A DNA stretch of 64,000 bases from JAFGNB01 sp050304135 (GCA_050304135.1 JBNLDC010000074.1:85518-149517); one strand, 5' to 3'. Positions 57,001-64,000 are shown, numbered from the stretch's first letter. The notes: a model not told the origin generated them from the letters alone. Program-made: numbers and translations.

Positions 57001-57320
57001 TGCACTTCAAAGTAGCTCAATAGTTCCCGGTATGATTTCTGTAGCTTTGATGGAATGGTTTTTATTATACTGGCAAAGTAACCGGAAACCTGGGTTTTAT
57101 TGTTTTTTGCAAAAGCACTCATCCTGTCGATGGAATCTAGTACATATGGTAGAGCGTAAAGTCTGCTCCATTTATCGGCATAGGTAAGTTGCTCAACAGC
57201 AATACTCCATAACCGTTCATCAGTATCATTTCCCGACAAAGTATCCAGTATCATCAGATAATTTCTTGTACGCCCGGGGGTAAATTTCATACAACAACAG
57301 AAGTACCAGTTAGCAAGCAT
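48027..57320 (-). CDS. Giant protein of about 3,100 aa, unknown
   Basis: An uninterrupted frame of 3097 codons from the ATG at 57320, chosen because AAGGA lies 8 nt upstream; an in-frame ATG at 57362 would add 14 residues. Residues 1 to about 950 are helical (ARM/HEAT-like in feel). About 950-2750 are beta-rich, with many short units of the form (V)GSLLEVKRDEYGLKIVARN and GMTVRISLFDEKVKLEQ that look like OB/S1-type modules. The last 350 residues are helical. I see no Walker, protease or nuclease motif and no signal peptide, so it is probably a cytoplasmic scaffold or nucleic-acid sensor. It overlaps the AlbA_2 gene by 11 nt, so the two are coupled. Confidence 0.7.
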   Translation of the reverse strand: MLANWYFCCCMKFTPGRTRNYLMILDTLSGNDTDERLWSIAVEQLTYADKWSRLYALPYVLDSIDRMSAFAKNNKTQVSGYFASIIKTIPSKLQKSYRELLSYFEVQRSESEICYNKIIDCIEPATENICSVSSDTPYIDIVEHAGIGVLLSIIEYKAKNDSSFIVFLNSKLKNNKIGPLFNKTIREAGKGAYGRFSIIRATAVVKYFPTSGLNFANLLRKGLIGYLNLEPDLLGLYVKQLFDIEDLKSVDGKTMVAEKLLLEAEELRKLPVLRGSRNDNGWFPVIKRFEIQNNEKYIRTALEATFWQLILWESAVLLSPEKAFESLSELWVPIITRDEYTFTLEIENGNNYSNDIANRFKCLHICRMKSQQIRNYSIGKLTLDIQHRKLLRIPSGLKKLLYSPWIHYNIADQNDNGVNRKSVLYPRNLAKKGRMVDGYIVAVIRQTFSSYLGVKILKSYGGNDNNKNILLFIAHVFHSLHGNNAQLGTWMRGFLKTEDEECGIPEDVQNAPVKLSFPATGLSVFSLEQIIMAGVGVFDKITPDNFISLIPKQSDDSWESGYRIAGDSWFSVRVLPTVLSSWVLSAMWDYHSYDYTKRWWELIPILSESYKYLPECCDTKFYPLEVIFNMLIVRFLMDDYSVFDSLVDYYKGEIDWRNNHKVGHRNYLITRRDLNVTDWLSIDNVTMENIPRLVYMVERISTLKREQPDIRSQFLNNYSDDIRKNLEEMEDGQRLLIDRYIRLRLIELIDEDVIKNCRDLQETIVSTIIEIGPDIFRTHLLKKLFRTDENGVLLIPENDWIRLYVLKSTLKLLFKYKALENKADSGIGNRMQNPRTVLSKEMGRYELENEILRITYGISLYYQTNDNKIARNLYSLINDLQLNTTTPNLRMKAFSVIKNRTTINVENGYRQYGMDPRYFSIVTVDHNSDSALIGYKDPYLNRVESFFNKNWDEIEILLKKYQNRSLFVEAVVAAVDRVENRCLLNVGLPELLTCNFNGCYVQGGHLQINVTCQNNGVLKVKNSNISKVNATNYPGDITTVELHEDRTADNWLCYTFFKDDQKVVVRNQEWNADISRKYRTSGAIKNSRSVKVVHNASSLLKPYDYSIIDFILGPVYEANGNPIVCTYINTVDNNAEIKWRFSARPGQNFIFSSNDFTDYSADAIKKVLFDKDSSGLLITLTPQIHNNRVKLDLVSNPQENNEFENLKVPFDFRNIKWRKLFDSEEEHEDFTCAEKTDNGWIIKLETNRIDGFPETIKVDISGYVEPHKNYLELDLSRKNWNYHEGILKNVRPVPTYSINLSGGVLEDEFKRLTSIENGCVLNLMGTVGRSLREYNCGIISCKTSEGLIVQVELESLSMKLIGEREYQNLSSMLNDRKAVVVDYVEKRNVEVKYNRSSVGVDIREGMIGILTSKPRNEGAICDTHWRDQHVVKPIPIEIENHSELKVGSLLEVKRDEYGLKIVARNRIIKVRALWEKEDADKNDGLTYLGYFYSGDKRGILTQKIDGKIVIFDNLIMDSNSYLEEIRNSKVIGNRRGITSETMVEINSTGSSWYDPDFKTRISINVGNKLLTGFCSKRIQHGLTNPAQFRGMHYTLNEVTFEGKTYFECKRKINLININDNEEDAIDFTEEFNRYLENPYNLEAVRKGNIVRISEINQKYTMVKGSSGWTKNVKLGSNKEHGPYITSKDEIYNNKCIIRIVEETEEEFIASFRKVPPFKLDEYFDEITASGEYFKEIRGTMEPCDLTVYLKTPLRYVGPEKKDEKNITDHRFEWGYGKTVLIPENRLKWGNEEFNRAEFVLFHGDGITKLHFKEDSVNGVLLKVMAIEESDVQFTDATTIYRQRADHKIVHILRLVRSGNEYKVDAVDGFEERSYTDDEPLRNMKVNASVNDELDVNEQSDKVVIMGRLCKAIFESSRGKNVIFNKVRFTMDGEYSLKRDELIFVKANEIFKRGNETLLSLSPVELLDSDIGDDMRGLSITRRSFSVREDQLERVRRRSQGDRLKGCTLPVRIRQNNQGLVIALMIDQSRNMVIPVIPSRSIEAFIGNMRLAQERLFYGIVTRISNQNHGRTIQLQLKPGVFIQLNENVMTADLELIEKGMTVRISLFDEKVKLEQAENADAKYVNGDTPRISVLLPKNTMKREAENDNVGMPSYWRNLGARKLTFGDLPDMTCFPKSQNNIGELIDPRSNEWVELMETKHPKYVQLYCREDGYYVAPVRDKSNIGHIAIDRNTWSAAVVTLEESNTPRKSTLRTLTFGDNTSLEICERTTDRKWRYHDDMVVKWENGKGLLENYEDHTSLCGPVFFLSEYNVATLRYNDRNINNYGLPVRALIDALEKKGKKIFVVAGISQNGIWVEISPGRISELPKRMLVHEMGTSGVCLLEHFAFQYLATGDELKLGISGENSDDPWVPDCIALKEWCPGIRGALGLNRNRASAAYLPVEKTLEDEGGVVLGAGKYQLTLPCSKEEIPSEGEIICFTYDNRILDMKCEKPQSGYLVMVTAGGKMLEVAGFSGYEYFFASQECCWDGMPEEIVPKNSDGNSRLINPEVIINVIVASGGALPGTITRIDLKGERIELSFENLLKNYNPEKNQVVLGTALGVFRINNEPWVVLRIGSWLRFMKMHELFNGAPSNAAEKILATIEDCSVSMWFTIDTVNNIKSGLKKENDSGGEFRVRAVCAVINDIDGEFTSGVVCQSVATSKLYWLPKNKIGWAELNDRELEIWVKGKRNPFKVTLVNASQNQKDIISVVDTEEIQQEFADLHIGFELPVRIVSCRRGRKDAEWVYIAETIGSEIVLELVNFNGRLADYENREETVEIFKIVQDNNIVVQTVISGQRQVFLDLPENVFQNKEDNQTAKPDEFITKVIEYTENKFNNIENEFDSTGWNSCLEKLKRIENGEHITLQETIAVILILAIIREQNREMKHMEVQYREKSISLLSQLNLRLIHSKHVEILGQLWVYNSENRNKNTLIWSRLSQILEGLQGTLRSGISKKIGKQIENLFRVVEMRDLGNSDVRIISHSLMASMGRRADLELISSFSENINKIHQVSRGVMNETVLLRKLEDVQIRDLFEILKSLILQGVDIPLLEPVLFHKD

Positions 57321-59571
57321 GATGTTTTTCCTTTTTATCTGACATTCCCAATTTTCGTCCATGTCTCAAAAAAACAATATCATCTTCAGGATAGTTAATT
57401 TCATTCTTTTTACTAATCAATCCGAATATTGACCGTTCAGGACCAGAAAAAGATAACAGACGTTCAACATGAGAAACTATTGGCGGCGCCTGAAGAAAAG
57501 GCTGCCATGTTGTGTCGTCACTAAGATCCGTTTTACACTTCTCCCATATACTTGGCACTATATCTATATCTTTTCCTGCCTGTACCAGACATTTAATCAA
57601 CCGGTTACATTTTTCCTGTGGAATATTTCTATTACCCTGAAGATACTTCAGCAAATTACTTGTATCCTCCGACAGCATATTTGCATCTGCCATTTTTTGT
57701 AATTCCGGCAACCCTATCCACTTCTCCCTATATCCTTTGATCAAGGCTGTTTGCATATCAGAACCGACACCCAGTTCTTGAACAAACCCGTATAAATCTT
57801 CCGGAAAATAAACCACGATTAAGTAAAGCATCTCTTCAAATATACCGGCCTTGTCCGGCTCATTTTCAGCAATTGTCATTATATCATTTGCTACTGCTTT
57901 TATTTCCGGTATTCCTGCGCCATTCTTTACTGCTGTATTACCACGATGTTCTCTAATTAAATCATATAAGATCGGTATTTTCGCTTTAACATCATTACTC
58001 TGACTTTCAGGTAATTCTCGATGTCGTTCTTTAAACCAACGAACTATTTCAACACCAAAATCTGTTTTGATTATATTTTGAGGATCCTCAGAAAACAAAT
58101 CATCAAAAGCATTTTTTGTCTGGAGCGGGCCCCTATTCTTGAAACGGAGTGAACTGGGAATCTCCCATCTGTTTATCGGCAAACTTATTTTTTTATCTTT
58201 TAAGTCTGTGGTTAAGCTGCTAAACATTTCGTTTCTTAACGCGATGTGTTTTGAACCGGTAAAGGAAACGATAATGCGGCCGTTTATTTCTTGTACTTTA
58301 GATGCGAGTTGTTTACACCAGCTAACTCCAGCAGATTTACCACTTTCACTGTCGACATTAAGAACCAGCCCGATTGACGGCTCACCGTCATTATGTATTG
58401 TTGCCAGAAGAGACGACCTGTCATCACCATTGGCGATACATTCCGAAATACCAGCAATAGTAAAAGGGCCGTTTGGTTTTTTCCCCGGCATATCAATTTG
58501 AAACCATATTCGCGGGGTCAGGTTTAAAACCGACCTTTTTTCGAAATTTAGCAGTGTGTCGGTTAAAGCCGTCTCTGCACGTGTCACAATAGTGTAAATA
58601 CACTCGCCACACTCATTCGCAACCAGATCAATGGCCCCGTAACGTTCAAGGCCAAGAACTATCCCCGCATCCATAAAATTTTCTTCAAAACGATCATCTT
58701 CATGAACCAAATTGATAGGAACTGACGTGGGTACAGTGGGTACATCAAGGGATAATCGTTTCGAAAGATACTTACAGTAAAGTGCTAACAACTGATGTGA
58801 AAAAAAAGATACTGCACTATTTCTAATAGTATGGTGCTCATTCCTTCGATTAATTGAAAAACTAATAGTATTTCCGATCTCAATTCTGTCCCTTACTAAG
58901 ATTTCTTCCAAAGGTTTGCCGACCGGCTGATTATTCCTGTTATTGTTACCAGGGTCACCATCAGCTTGATTTAGTGGAAATCTAAAAGAAGGAAAAGATC
59001 TTACCGTAACGTCGTTATCTATATCACACGGTTTTACAAAAAAAAGAACTACTGAATTGGCTTTTTCTTTATAATATCCAGGCGCAATTTCGACATGGTT
59101 GAACATAAAATTATTAGTTGTAATATCATATTGCTTACTTATTACAACAGGTTTTTTTTTATCTCTTATATTTGTATTAAAAGTATCTCTTCTTATCCTG
59201 AATGCTATATCTCTTATAAACTCCTCCATCCCACTTTTTTCGCCGGTTGATTGAAGAAATTTTTTGTCATCTGAGTTCTTCAAACCAATATATTCTGGAG
59301 GCCAATCAAGAATGTCTTCCTTAATGCCCAGGATGATTACTCCTCCAAAAAGATTTGCCATTGCACACGAAGGTTTAACAATTATGGTCCATAACCAGCC
59401 ATGGTCATTGTTGCCCTCACCCAACCTACCATTTTCATCTCTAAGTGCCGCTTTGAATTCAAGCCAGGGTAACTCTTTGCCTCCAGGAGAAAGATCAACA
59501 AGAGGTTTGATATCACCCCCGCTCAAAATGAGGATTTGCTTTGCCAGTTCATATCCGTTAGTTATCTTCAT
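57310..59571 (-). CDS. AlbA_2 (Schlafen-type) domain protein
   Basis: A 753-aa protein. I chose the ATG at 59571, with TAGGG 7 nt upstream, over a TTG at 59607 that lacks a ribosome site. Near the N-terminus, GGKELPWLEFKAAL and CAMANLFGGVIILGIKED form the AlbA_2 (Schlafen/divergent AAA_4) pattern, with the usual E-x-K and A-x-x-N-x-x-GG residues. Some relatives are nucleases or ATP-binding regulators. The other 600 residues are mixed, ending in a helical region. The C-terminal 11 nt overlap the giant gene. Upstream are 276 nt without a gene (59572-59847), which could hold this unit's own promoter. Confidence 0.7.
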   Translation of the reverse strand: MKITNGYELAKQILILSGGDIKPLVDLSPGGKELPWLEFKAALRDENGRLGEGNNDHGWLWTIIVKPSCAMANLFGGVIILGIKEDILDWPPEYIGLKNSDDKKFLQSTGEKSGMEEFIRDIAFRIRRDTFNTNIRDKKKPVVISKQYDITTNNFMFNHVEIAPGYYKEKANSVVLFFVKPCDIDNDVTVRSFPSFRFPLNQADGDPGNNNRNNQPVGKPLEEILVRDRIEIGNTISFSINRRNEHHTIRNSAVSFFSHQLLALYCKYLSKRLSLDVPTVPTSVPINLVHEDDRFEENFMDAGIVLGLERYGAIDLVANECGECIYTIVTRAETALTDTLLNFEKRSVLNLTPRIWFQIDMPGKKPNGPFTIAGISECIANGDDRSSLLATIHNDGEPSIGLVLNVDSESGKSAGVSWCKQLASKVQEINGRIIVSFTGSKHIALRNEMFSSLTTDLKDKKISLPINRWEIPSSLRFKNRGPLQTKNAFDDLFSEDPQNIIKTDFGVEIVRWFKERHRELPESQSNDVKAKIPILYDLIREHRGNTAVKNGAGIPEIKAVANDIMTIAENEPDKAGIFEEMLYLIVVYFPEDLYGFVQELGVGSDMQTALIKGYREKWIGLPELQKMADANMLSEDTSNLLKYLQGNRNIPQEKCNRLIKCLVQAGKDIDIVPSIWEKCKTDLSDDTTWQPFLQAPPIVSHVERLLSFSGPERSIFGLISKKNEINYPEDDIVFLRHGRKLGMSDKKEKHHAC

Positions 59572-59847
59572 ACATTGCCCTATGTTTGGATCTGTAATGC
59601 CAGTCAAGTTACTTTACAAGGATACTAATGAACAAAGTGTCACCAGTATTGCACATGGAATATGTTGAATTTGTCTCAGCTAATCGTTTGGTGAAATAGT
59701 ATAGAGATTATTTGAAACACAGGCAGGTAGGATTTAAAATACTAGGCCAGCTAGTTGTGAAAACATTTTTACTAACAAGACCTCAGACATTACAAAAAAC
59801 ATCCCTTAATGGGACATGCGATAAAACGGCACCACACACTGATAAAG

Positions 59848-60660
59848 CTACATGTCGATATTGATCCCTGCCCTATACTCTGTATCACTTTCAATATCCA
59901 CCTCTATATCCAGATACGACGTAACTTCAATTTCGAAATTGCTTCCCGAATAATTACATCCGTTAATTGACACCGACCGAATGGTAAGCTCTTCTTCTTC
60001 TCTGGAGAAATGAGCTAAGCCGCTGATTTTTCCCTCTTGAATAGAGAATGACATTCGAAGAACAGTGTCCGGATCAAAGTAGAATGGCAATTCAATCTTC
60101 GCGCTGTTTTCCTGGAGCAGCACATCATCATATAACGGGCTGCGTAACGAAGCGAGTGCTGGTGTTAAAAGCGGAGCTTGAATTACCGAAATAAGTTCAC
60201 CTGTCACCTCTTGCAGATTATCAATTGCCTTACCGATTGCTTTGGTGAGGCGGATGACAAATTCGGGGACATAGACCTTCTTACCATAGCTGTCAACATA
60301 TGCCTTAAGGCGATTAGAAACAGCGGCAATCATTTCTTCTGAAAGAGGTTCAGATGCATATTCGAATTGTGCAATGTTGTCAATGAAGGTTCTTCCACTT
60401 CCAGTGCTGAATAGTAAGGAAACAGCTTTATGGTCAGAAGGTTCCATCTTTGAAGGTGATAGTTTAAGTAATTTAACCGCAGTTTCTTCAGACAGAGCAG
60501 AGTCATCATGTGCCGGAAAGAGAATATGCTGAGCTATAGAAAATGCTGTATCCGCACATGTTTCACACTTTTCAAGATGACGGTTAACCTGTTCTGTTAT
60601 AGACGGTTCAAGGTTGGTTAATCCGGCATATAATTGTAGTACAGTGAGACAATTATCCAT
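59848..60660 (-). CDS. Zinc-containing anti-sigma-like protein
   Basis: A 270-aa protein. The N-terminus CLTVLQLYAGL ... VNRHLEKCETCADTAFS has the ZAS anti-sigma layout: an early Cys (residue 4), then H-x3-C-x2-C (His 28, Cys 32, Cys 35). No TM helix follows, so it is a soluble type. The C-terminal 120 residues are beta-rich and end in alternating acidic strands (YLDIEVDIESDTEY). AGGAAG precedes the ATG. It overlaps the sigma-like gene by 8 nt, the typical order sigma then anti-sigma. The long C-terminal domain could be the part cleaved by the CHAT protease, but that is inference. Confidence 0.65.
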   Translation of the reverse strand: MDNCLTVLQLYAGLTNLEPSITEQVNRHLEKCETCADTAFSIAQHILFPAHDDSALSEETAVKLLKLSPSKMEPSDHKAVSLLFSTGSGRTFIDNIAQFEYASEPLSEEMIAAVSNRLKAYVDSYGKKVYVPEFVIRLTKAIGKAIDNLQEVTGELISVIQAPLLTPALASLRSPLYDDVLLQENSAKIELPFYFDPDTVLRMSFSIQEGKISGLAHFSREEEELTIRSVSINGCNYSGSNFEIEVTSYLDIEVDIESDTEYRAGINIDM

Positions 60661-61528
60661 ATTTTCTTCCTAATAGTTTACAAGCGTTATATTTGGCTTT
60701 TTTAATTAAATTGCGGACAAGTTGAACCTCATCCTTCGTATTCATTGGTAAATCAAACAGATCTGCGATATCGCCTTCTCTTACTGTATAGACGTCCTCA
60801 TCGATAGATCTTTCTATTAATTTATTTTTTAGGCTCTTCAAACGTATCTCAAAGTTGTCCGGAAGCGAAATAATTCCATCGGGGCCATCAACATTTTGGA
60901 AATGACGGGCTTCAAATCGATAGTGATTAAGGGAAAGGGCCATGAATAGAAATTGCTTATCAGTATCGGAAAAATTGTTTTCACGAAGTAGGCCTTGGTA
61001 GAAATCCTCACTGCTTTCATCCCCAATTTTTATCGAGTCGGCTACGCTCTCATTTTCAACAAATATGCTATCGTTTTCGGATGATAATTCTTCTTCTATT
61101 TCAGTGTCATTGTCCTTTTTTATTTTACCATTATCAACTATATCAATCGGTACGGTATCTATAGTTCCATTATGTATAGTTCTGAGCCGGTCCCTGAAAT
61201 CACTAAAAGCTCGGCGGAGTGCTATTCCTCCTATAAGAATCCAAGTAATCTCTTTAACATCCAATTTTCCCCTATTTAAAATCAAATCCGTAAAAATAGA
61301 GAACCTTTTTTCAATAAGATAAATACAAAATTCATGTATAACATCTCCATCCTCTTTCTTGAGCTCCCGTTTAATTGGTTCAAGTAAGTACCGGTTTATC
61401 TTGCATACAATAGTAATTGGTTCAAAAAAGCAGAAAACTATATCCGCACGAGCTTTCAGATCGCCTTGAACACCTAGTTGCGCAAGTCGTTCAAGAGGTA
61501 AATCAGTATACAATGTCTTTTTAGGCAT
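60653..61528 (-). CDS. ECF-like sigma factor
   Basis: A 291-aa protein. Residues 11-130 follow the sigma region 2 pattern: LERLAQLGVQGDLKARADI, then EDGDVIHEFCIYLIEKRF, then IGGIALRRAFSDFRDRLR. The C-terminus (REGDIADLFDLP ... VQLVRNLIKKAKYNACKLLGRK) fits region 4, which binds the -35 box. A variable acidic linker of about 60 residues lies between (about 130-190), longer than in most ECF factors. AGGGA lies about 6 nt before the ATG, and the CHAT gene ends 18 nt upstream. It would direct RNA polymerase to a set of promoters. Whether these are the TAGAAA/GTCTTT promoters of the 27-43 kb region is unknown. Confidence 0.6.
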   Translation of the reverse strand: MPKKTLYTDLPLERLAQLGVQGDLKARADIVFCFFEPITIVCKINRYLLEPIKRELKKEDGDVIHEFCIYLIEKRFSIFTDLILNRGKLDVKEITWILIGGIALRRAFSDFRDRLRTIHNGTIDTVPIDIVDNGKIKKDNDTEIEEELSSENDSIFVENESVADSIKIGDESSEDFYQGLLRENNFSDTDKQFLFMALSLNHYRFEARHFQNVDGPDGIISLPDNFEIRLKSLKNKLIERSIDEDVYTVREGDIADLFDLPMNTKDEVQLVRNLIKKAKYNACKLLGRKYG

Positions 61529-61546
61529 GCTTTTCCCTACCGATAT

Positions 61547-63823
61547 TTATAGATATAAAAAGAACGGCGCAAACTGCCTGGGTTGCCACCCTGATTTATA
61601 TAAATTAATTACTGTCAGATGATATGATTTCAAAATATTCGATGTTTTTAATAAATTTTCATAAAATTCCTTAAAAAAACGAATACTATCATTACCTAAA
61701 ATTTTACGGGACAGGGCAATCACACAACCTACTCCCATAGACAGTAATGTGTAAACATGGCCGGATGGTTCACGTGGGTGCTGTCCACCAGACACACTGC
61801 TTTCGCATGCTCCAAGTACTATTAACCGTGCGTTGCATTCGCCATTAATAAGGATATCTGCTGGAGTTATGTAATTGTTATCATCACACTCAAGCAGAGA
61901 TGTGAAAAAATCATACTTAAAAAACTTATTATGAGCAGCAATATGTACTATTGAATCTTTCTTTAGCGATGATATAAGTTCTTCTTTAATCAACCTTTTA
62001 TTCACAGTGCTTTTTTTTCCATCCACAATTTTCGATATAGCTTCCATTTCACTGATAAATCGGGTGCCATCATCACGATCTGTCTGGGAGAAGAAATAAA
62101 AGTCATAAGGTAACTTTTTTTTCTGATTTTTAATTGTCATCGCAAGAGCATGAAGTGAAAACCGGTAAGAAATTGGGAGCAGGCAACCTGCAGGTTTGCC
62201 ATTTACCATACTGGCCTGAAAATGAACATCCTGCCAGGACAAGTCTGTTATTATAGTAAGTTTATCGATACCCTCACATAATTGCAGTACCGGTTTCATG
62301 ATTTTTTCACCAAGAGAGTCTAAAGCTTGAGAAGAAAGTTTGCTGACACTTTCAATTGAGAATGGTGAAACTGTGAAAAATGTTGCATTTTTTCGAGTAA
62401 GCAGATAAATGACGGCACAATGGTTTTTTAACGTAGGAATCAGCAATGCAGCGGAAGGATACTGATTGAAATAGATTCTTATATCTTTTAATAAATCGTC
62501 TACAGTGAGTCGGACTGTTTTCTTTCCATCAGCCTGAATACACTCAATTTCATCATACAATGTTTTTGCTGCTTGTAAAAGTTCATTTTTTCTGAATGTT
62601 GCACCGGACCTGAACGATGCCATCGCTTCATTATAGTGGGTAAAAGATTCGGTTTTTTTAAGTAATGAGGTGGAGATTTCATCTCTCATAAAAATCATAT
62701 CATTTGAAGTTCTCGCTCCAGCCATCTGATGAAAAGCAACAGCATCACGAATCCGTCCACTATTTCTGCAGATGTCCTCAAGCAGCAGGAAACACTCCTG
62801 TTGTGATTGCATATAGGCACGTCGATTGGCAGGTGTACCTATTTGAGTTCTGGCACGCTCAATTATTTTTATGCACAATTTTCCATACTTTAAGGCTTTG
62901 TCAACAATACCCAACCAGGCGTATAGCTCCGCGATACTAAAGTAAAAACTACTGTCGCGCTGAAAAGCACTCCCTAAAAGGATTATTGAATCATCCAGTA
63001 ATTTAGTAACCCGTTCGGTTTGGTTCATCACTCGGTATGACCGTGCACTCTCAATCGTTCCGTAAATTCGGGATTTAAGAGATACTGCAGGATCCCGCAA
63101 GTTGCGGCTTAAAAGCTTGAGTGCTTTCTTAGGTTCACCCATTCTGTTATAACAAAGTGCAAGCTGGTTACGCATGATCCCGATACCACGTTTATCTTTA
63201 AACCTAATACTGATTCGAAGGTCCTTTTCGAAATACTCCACGGCTTTGGTGAGCGAATAGGCAAAGCACCGGTGATCAGCATACAATCTTCCCATTTCCC
63301 CATAAGTATGAGCCAGTTCTTCCTGGTATAATCTGGTGTTTGGAAGTGAAACAAGAATTTCAATAGCTTTGTTAAAAAAAACCAGGGCTTTTTTATCATC
63401 AATTACATTTTTTCGTTCCTGTAACACTACACCACGTTTGGTAAAAACCCTTGCATGTAACAACTTTCGTTCATATTTGTTAGTAATACCAGCAAGTAGT
63501 GATTCAGCATTTGCTAACTTGTCGAGTGCAGTAAGGTATCTGCATTCCTGGTGATACACCTTTGCCTGAAAAATTAAATATCTGATTTGTTCAATGGTGG
63601 GGGAATTTAGAAAATCTTCGTCAACTACCTTGAACATCTCGTGAATCCGGCCATAATGCATTTGCTCAAAAAAAGCATCCATCTTTAATAGCAAGGCTTG
63701 AAACCGAAATGCGCCGCCTTGAGCAACGAGGCGATCTACTATAGTTATTACACGTTGATAGCGTGCACCTGTTAGGTGGGAACGGATTTTATCTATTTCG
63801 GAAGGGTTATCAAGTGGCTTCAT
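61547..63823 (-). CDS. TPR-CHAT caspase-like protease
   Basis: A 758-aa protein. Residues 1-400 are TPR repeats (YGEMGRLYADH, LALCYNRMGEPKKALKLLSR, IAELYAWLGIVDKALKYGK). The C-terminal 350 residues form a CHAT domain, with the catalytic dyad His 631 in VHIAAHNKF and Cys 673 in LIVLGACESSVSGG, and the closing SMGVGCVIALSRKILGNDS. Such proteins are caspase/separase-like proteases whose TPR part senses a trigger, for example TPR-CHAT in Craspase. The gene heads the sigma/anti-sigma cluster. The start at 63823 has only a weak ribosome site. A transposase fragment ends about 50 nt upstream, so the original promoter may have been altered. Confidence 0.85.
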   Translation of the reverse strand: MKPLDNPSEIDKIRSHLTGARYQRVITIVDRLVAQGGAFRFQALLLKMDAFFEQMHYGRIHEMFKVVDEDFLNSPTIEQIRYLIFQAKVYHQECRYLTALDKLANAESLLAGITNKYERKLLHARVFTKRGVVLQERKNVIDDKKALVFFNKAIEILVSLPNTRLYQEELAHTYGEMGRLYADHRCFAYSLTKAVEYFEKDLRISIRFKDKRGIGIMRNQLALCYNRMGEPKKALKLLSRNLRDPAVSLKSRIYGTIESARSYRVMNQTERVTKLLDDSIILLGSAFQRDSSFYFSIAELYAWLGIVDKALKYGKLCIKIIERARTQIGTPANRRAYMQSQQECFLLLEDICRNSGRIRDAVAFHQMAGARTSNDMIFMRDEISTSLLKKTESFTHYNEAMASFRSGATFRKNELLQAAKTLYDEIECIQADGKKTVRLTVDDLLKDIRIYFNQYPSAALLIPTLKNHCAVIYLLTRKNATFFTVSPFSIESVSKLSSQALDSLGEKIMKPVLQLCEGIDKLTIITDLSWQDVHFQASMVNGKPAGCLLPISYRFSLHALAMTIKNQKKKLPYDFYFFSQTDRDDGTRFISEMEAISKIVDGKKSTVNKRLIKEELISSLKKDSIVHIAAHNKFFKYDFFTSLLECDDNNYITPADILINGECNARLIVLGACESSVSGGQHPREPSGHVYTLLSMGVGCVIALSRKILGNDSIRFFKEFYENLLKTSNILKSYHLTVINLYKSGWQPRQFAPFFLYL

Positions 63824-63872
63824 AGCTTTTATATTTTGTCCCTTTTCACTATCAAGATAGGGCCATTCTAGT

Positions 63873-64000
63873 TTAAGTATGGAAGCACTTGTTTAAAGTC
63901 TCGTATGCTTTGTTGTCAGTTAAGAACATTATCTTCAGGGCACCATGCCTATGATTTCTGAACCCTCTTGCTTTTCTGATTATTCCTTTTATTACACCAT
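63873..64000 (-). mobile_element. C-terminal end of an IS transposase
   Basis: The last 42 codons of a frame entering from the right read GVIKGIIRKARGFRNHRHGA and end in TAA at 63873-63875. The A-x-G-F-R-N motif near the stop is typical of ISL3-type DDE transposases. The family call rests on this short tail only. Confidence 0.5.

Noticed and set aside
1..64000. CRISPR array or Cas genes, suggested by the Craspase-like protease/sigma trio
   Set aside because: No regularly spaced direct repeats and no Cas-like frame were seen anywhere in the window.

Overview
The window looks like chromosomal DNA of an uncultured or little-studied diderm (Gram-negative) bacterium. It encodes a PEP-CTERM (exosortase-type) surface protein, lipoproteins with lipoboxes, CsgG- and LPP20-like envelope proteins, and a secreted protein with a C-terminal beta domain resembling type IX sorting modules. 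That mix fits Fibrobacterota (Chitinispirillia-like) or a neighbouring FCB/PVC lineage, but the species cannot be fixed from the sequence. No rRNA, tRNA or CRISPR array was recognised.

Region 1 (1-27 kb) is AT-rich accessory DNA with many defence-type genes and much decay. It starts with a broken large serine recombinase. A tight minus-strand six-gene operon follows (5229 to 1175): two HxxxCxxC zinc-binding proteins, two unknowns, a DUF2779 double-nuclease and a small DNA-binding protein. Divergent to it is a plus-strand four-gene module: ribbon-helix-helix protein, HIT protein, DUF89/ARMT1-like phosphatase and a two-TM protein. Next is a minus-strand type III restriction-modification operon (SNF2 helicase, RloC-like zinc-hook ATPase, mod, res). 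In it the helicase carries one in-frame stop and mod carries one frameshift. Further on are a CoiA-like nuclease, a PEP-CTERM protein, a 664-aa Cys-rich protein with an HTH partner, two small plus-strand genes, and a decayed FGE/C-type-lectin fragment that looks like a diversity-generating-retroelement variable region.

Region 2 (27-45.9 kb) is more GC-rich and looks like host envelope biology. It holds a secreted CBM-type protein, a CsgG-like protein, a PP2C phosphatase, a Cys-dependent tyrosine/dual-specificity phosphatase, a 12-fold carboxypeptidase-regulatory-repeat surface protein, and an LPP20-like / DUF5683-like / VirD4-HerA-like ATPase operon. Eight transcription units here share a bipartite promoter, T(A/G)GAAA - 15/16 nt - (G/T)TCTTT, of the ECF sigma-factor type, so they probably form one regulon. 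A candidate structured RNA lies at 35154-35318.

Region 3 (45.9-64 kb) is a minus-strand locus read from right to left: TPR-CHAT protease, ECF-like sigma factor, zinc-binding anti-sigma-like protein, AlbA_2/Schlafen-type protein, a giant protein of about 3,100 aa, and a DUF3800-TPR protein. A transposase tail abuts its upstream end. The protease / sigma / anti-sigma trio recalls the logic of Craspase and CalpL-T-S, but no CRISPR component is present. This is the best candidate for an undescribed system in the window.
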